A stretch of DNA of 58,312 nt from an uncultured Mailhella sp. GTDB lineage: Bacteria > Desulfobacterota > Desulfovibrionia > Desulfovibrionales > Desulfovibrionaceae. How positions within the stretch are numbered: the stretch's first letter is position 1; each line of letters starts with the position of its first letter. The notes under the pieces were generated by a model. That model was not told where the DNA came from. It was given only the letters and a program-made list of their open reading frames with translations, and did no database searches. Location: NCBI RefSeq assembly GCF_944324995.1, contig NZ_CALUYL010000023.1, positions 1-58,312 on the forward strand, given 5' to 3'. Shown one piece after another: positions 57,181-58,312 of this stretch. Both the position numbers and the translations under genes were made by a program.

Positions 57181-57640
57181 GCCTTCCACGGCATGCGCAG
57201 CATTCAAAACCAAAAAATCAAACAAAACAATATCGTCGGCACATGACGGAACAATGATAAGCTGTCGTTTTCTCCTTCATCGACGTCAGATGCGAACGGT
57301 TCTCTCCTCCAACGCGTTGAACAAAAGTCATGACACGGCAGAAACACCTCATCATGTTTCCCGAGAGGTTGACCCGGCCGAACGATTCGCGCCGTGCCAA
57401 AAGACACGCCAGTACAAAGAACGGATGAGCAGCTCGACGTAAGGACTTGCGCCATCGCTCTCCCCTGCTGATGAGCCATACCCTCAGCTCGTGTGCTCTG
57501 CGGACTCCCTGACGAATCTTTTCCGCATGACGCAGAAAGAACCGCCTACAAGCTCTCCAGCGCATTCAGCCGCTTTTTCTCCCGGGGAAGGTGAGGGGGG
57601 AATATCGGAAACGTCGCGCGAAGCCTCAGAAGCTCTTCAA
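57181..57640. other. Intergenic, nothing recognised
   Basis: Mixed-composition sequence with no convincing frame, repeat or hairpin. Confidence 0.4.
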
Positions 57641-57739
57641 CTGCGCAACTTGATGCACTCTTTCGCCCTCACGTTGGGGAGCAGACTGAAAATCAAAAGA
57701 CAGGGAATTGGAGCTTTCAAAAAAAAGCACGCCGCCCTG

Positions 57740-58150
57740 TGAGGCATGCAGCCCTGCCATGCCGGATAACGCGCAAAGCGCAACAGCATCTTGCCGAACC
57801 CGCAAGTACGATATTGCGGGAGCCTCCTCGATCAACCTCTGAAAATTTTCTCCGACCGACTCCGCCGCTGCGATGTTTTTCTTTTGAAGGCTCTTCCGCC
57901 TGAAAAAAAATGCAGCCCAGCTAGGCCGAGCAAGGCGCGAGCGGCAACAGGCATCTTTCCAAACAGGAAAGCTCGATGTTGCGGATGCTGCGGGAGAATC
58001 CTCGATTTTTCTCTACAAACTTCCTCCCGCAGCTTTGCCGCCGCGGTATTTTCCTTTTCAGTCGCTTCCCGTGTCGCGGGGGCTCCTCGATCAGCCCCCA
58101 AAAACTTCCTCCCGCCAGGCGGCCAGCCGTTGCAATAATTTTCTTTGCTG
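57740..58150. repeat. Degenerate tandem repeats
   Basis: Three related blocks begin near 57816, 57986 and 58072. Each runs GCGGG-[AG]G...TCCTCGAT...AACTTC/ATTTTC...CCG, separated by about 170 and 86 bases, so a unit of about 85 bases (or a 170-base unit plus a partial copy) fits. The longer 170-base copies also share a GCAGCCC...GCAACAG[GC]ATCTT portion. Copies are too diverged to be recent. No frame runs cleanly through all copies, so it is probably decayed or structural DNA. Confidence 0.5.
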
Positions 58151-58254
58151 CTCTCTTCCGCCGCCTCAGCCATCCGAAGGAATAAAAACAAAAAAGGGAA
58201 GGAAACCCGAAGCGGATCTTCCTTCCCACAAAACCCATTCTGCAAGCGCAGGCT

Positions 58255-58312
58255 TTAAACGACGAAAGGCTCCTGAACAGGAGCCTTTCTAAAGATAACC
58301 TTGGCATCGGCC
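58255..58312 (-). CDS. Possible C-terminal end of a leftward gene (cut by window edge)
   Basis: Read leftward from the window edge one frame gives ADAKVIFRKAPVQEPFVV and a TAA at 58257-58255. A perfect 11-bp stem (AAAGGCTCCTG-AA-CAGGAGCCTTT, 58265-58288) overlaps these codons and could instead be a plain terminator. The evidence is too short for a product call. Confidence 0.3.
   Translation of the reverse strand, partial: ADAKVIFRKAPVQEPFVV

Noticed and set aside
57832-58245. A leftward open frame of 137 codons across the tandem repeats
   Set aside because: The frame does not continue through all repeat copies, and the copies fall in different frames, so coding is not supported.

Overview
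The window is a high-G+C chromosomal segment from a Gram-negative, anaerobic sulfate-reducer-like bacterium, most likely a member of the Desulfovibrionaceae. This rests on gene content. It has the alternative (siroheme-derived) haem route (AhbC, HemB, AhbD and a siroheme decarboxylase subunit), a Desulfovibrio-type outer-membrane porin, carboxyspermidine-type polyamine synthesis, ThyX, and a MucR/Ros-type regulator. The genus cannot be fixed from the sequence alone. No rRNA, tRNA, insertion sequence, prophage or CRISPR array was recognised.

Layout, left to right. 0-2.5 kb: the 5' end of a leftward gene, a lipoprotein and mnmA. 2.7-8.4 kb: haem genes ahbC, hemB, ahbD and one ahbA/B-type subunit, with an AEC permease placed between ahbC and hemB. 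8.5-11.5 kb: a DUF169 protein and pyrG. 11.6-13.9 kb: a very A+T-rich two-gene island (DUF262 protein plus HEPN-type nuclease) wedged between a GNAT gene and secA; this is the best candidate for a defence system. 13.9-19.4 kb: secA, rlpA and dinB. 19.5-24.6 kb: the polyamine cluster speA, carboxyspermidine dehydrogenase, slyX and nspC. 25-31.6 kb: a porin behind an A+T-rich control region, an MFS exporter, tag, a DUF3298 protein, and a tetR-GH3 pair. 31.67-31.92 kb: a probable structured non-coding RNA. 32-39.3 kb: yddG, then a leftward block (pdxS-pdxT, MBL hydrolase, flavin reductase, comF, dus, rlmN). 39.4-46 kb: a MocR-type regulator divergent from pdxST, TauE and LysO transporters, a RibD-like reductase and FadL. 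46-57.1 kb: pgeF with a 5-formyl-THF ligase, a phosphoesterase, RNase E/G with a long repeated N-terminal arm, a MucR-type regulator, and ruvA-ruvB-thyX. The last 1.2 kb holds no clear gene but contains degenerate tandem repeats.

Most genes are housekeeping, in short operons ended by clear intrinsic terminators. The functional groups are haem synthesis (ahbC, hemB, ahbD, ahbA/B), spermidine synthesis (speA to nspC), PLP synthesis with its likely regulator (pdxST and the MocR protein, with a near-perfect operator between them), tRNA/rRNA modification (mnmA, dus, rlmN), and DNA repair (dinB, tag, ruvAB). Points that stand out are the A+T-rich DUF262-HEPN island, the structured RNA candidate whose promoter shares an exact 20-bp element with one 31.8 kb away, the MocR regulator whose usual PLP lysine is a glutamate, and the duplicated module in RNase E/G.
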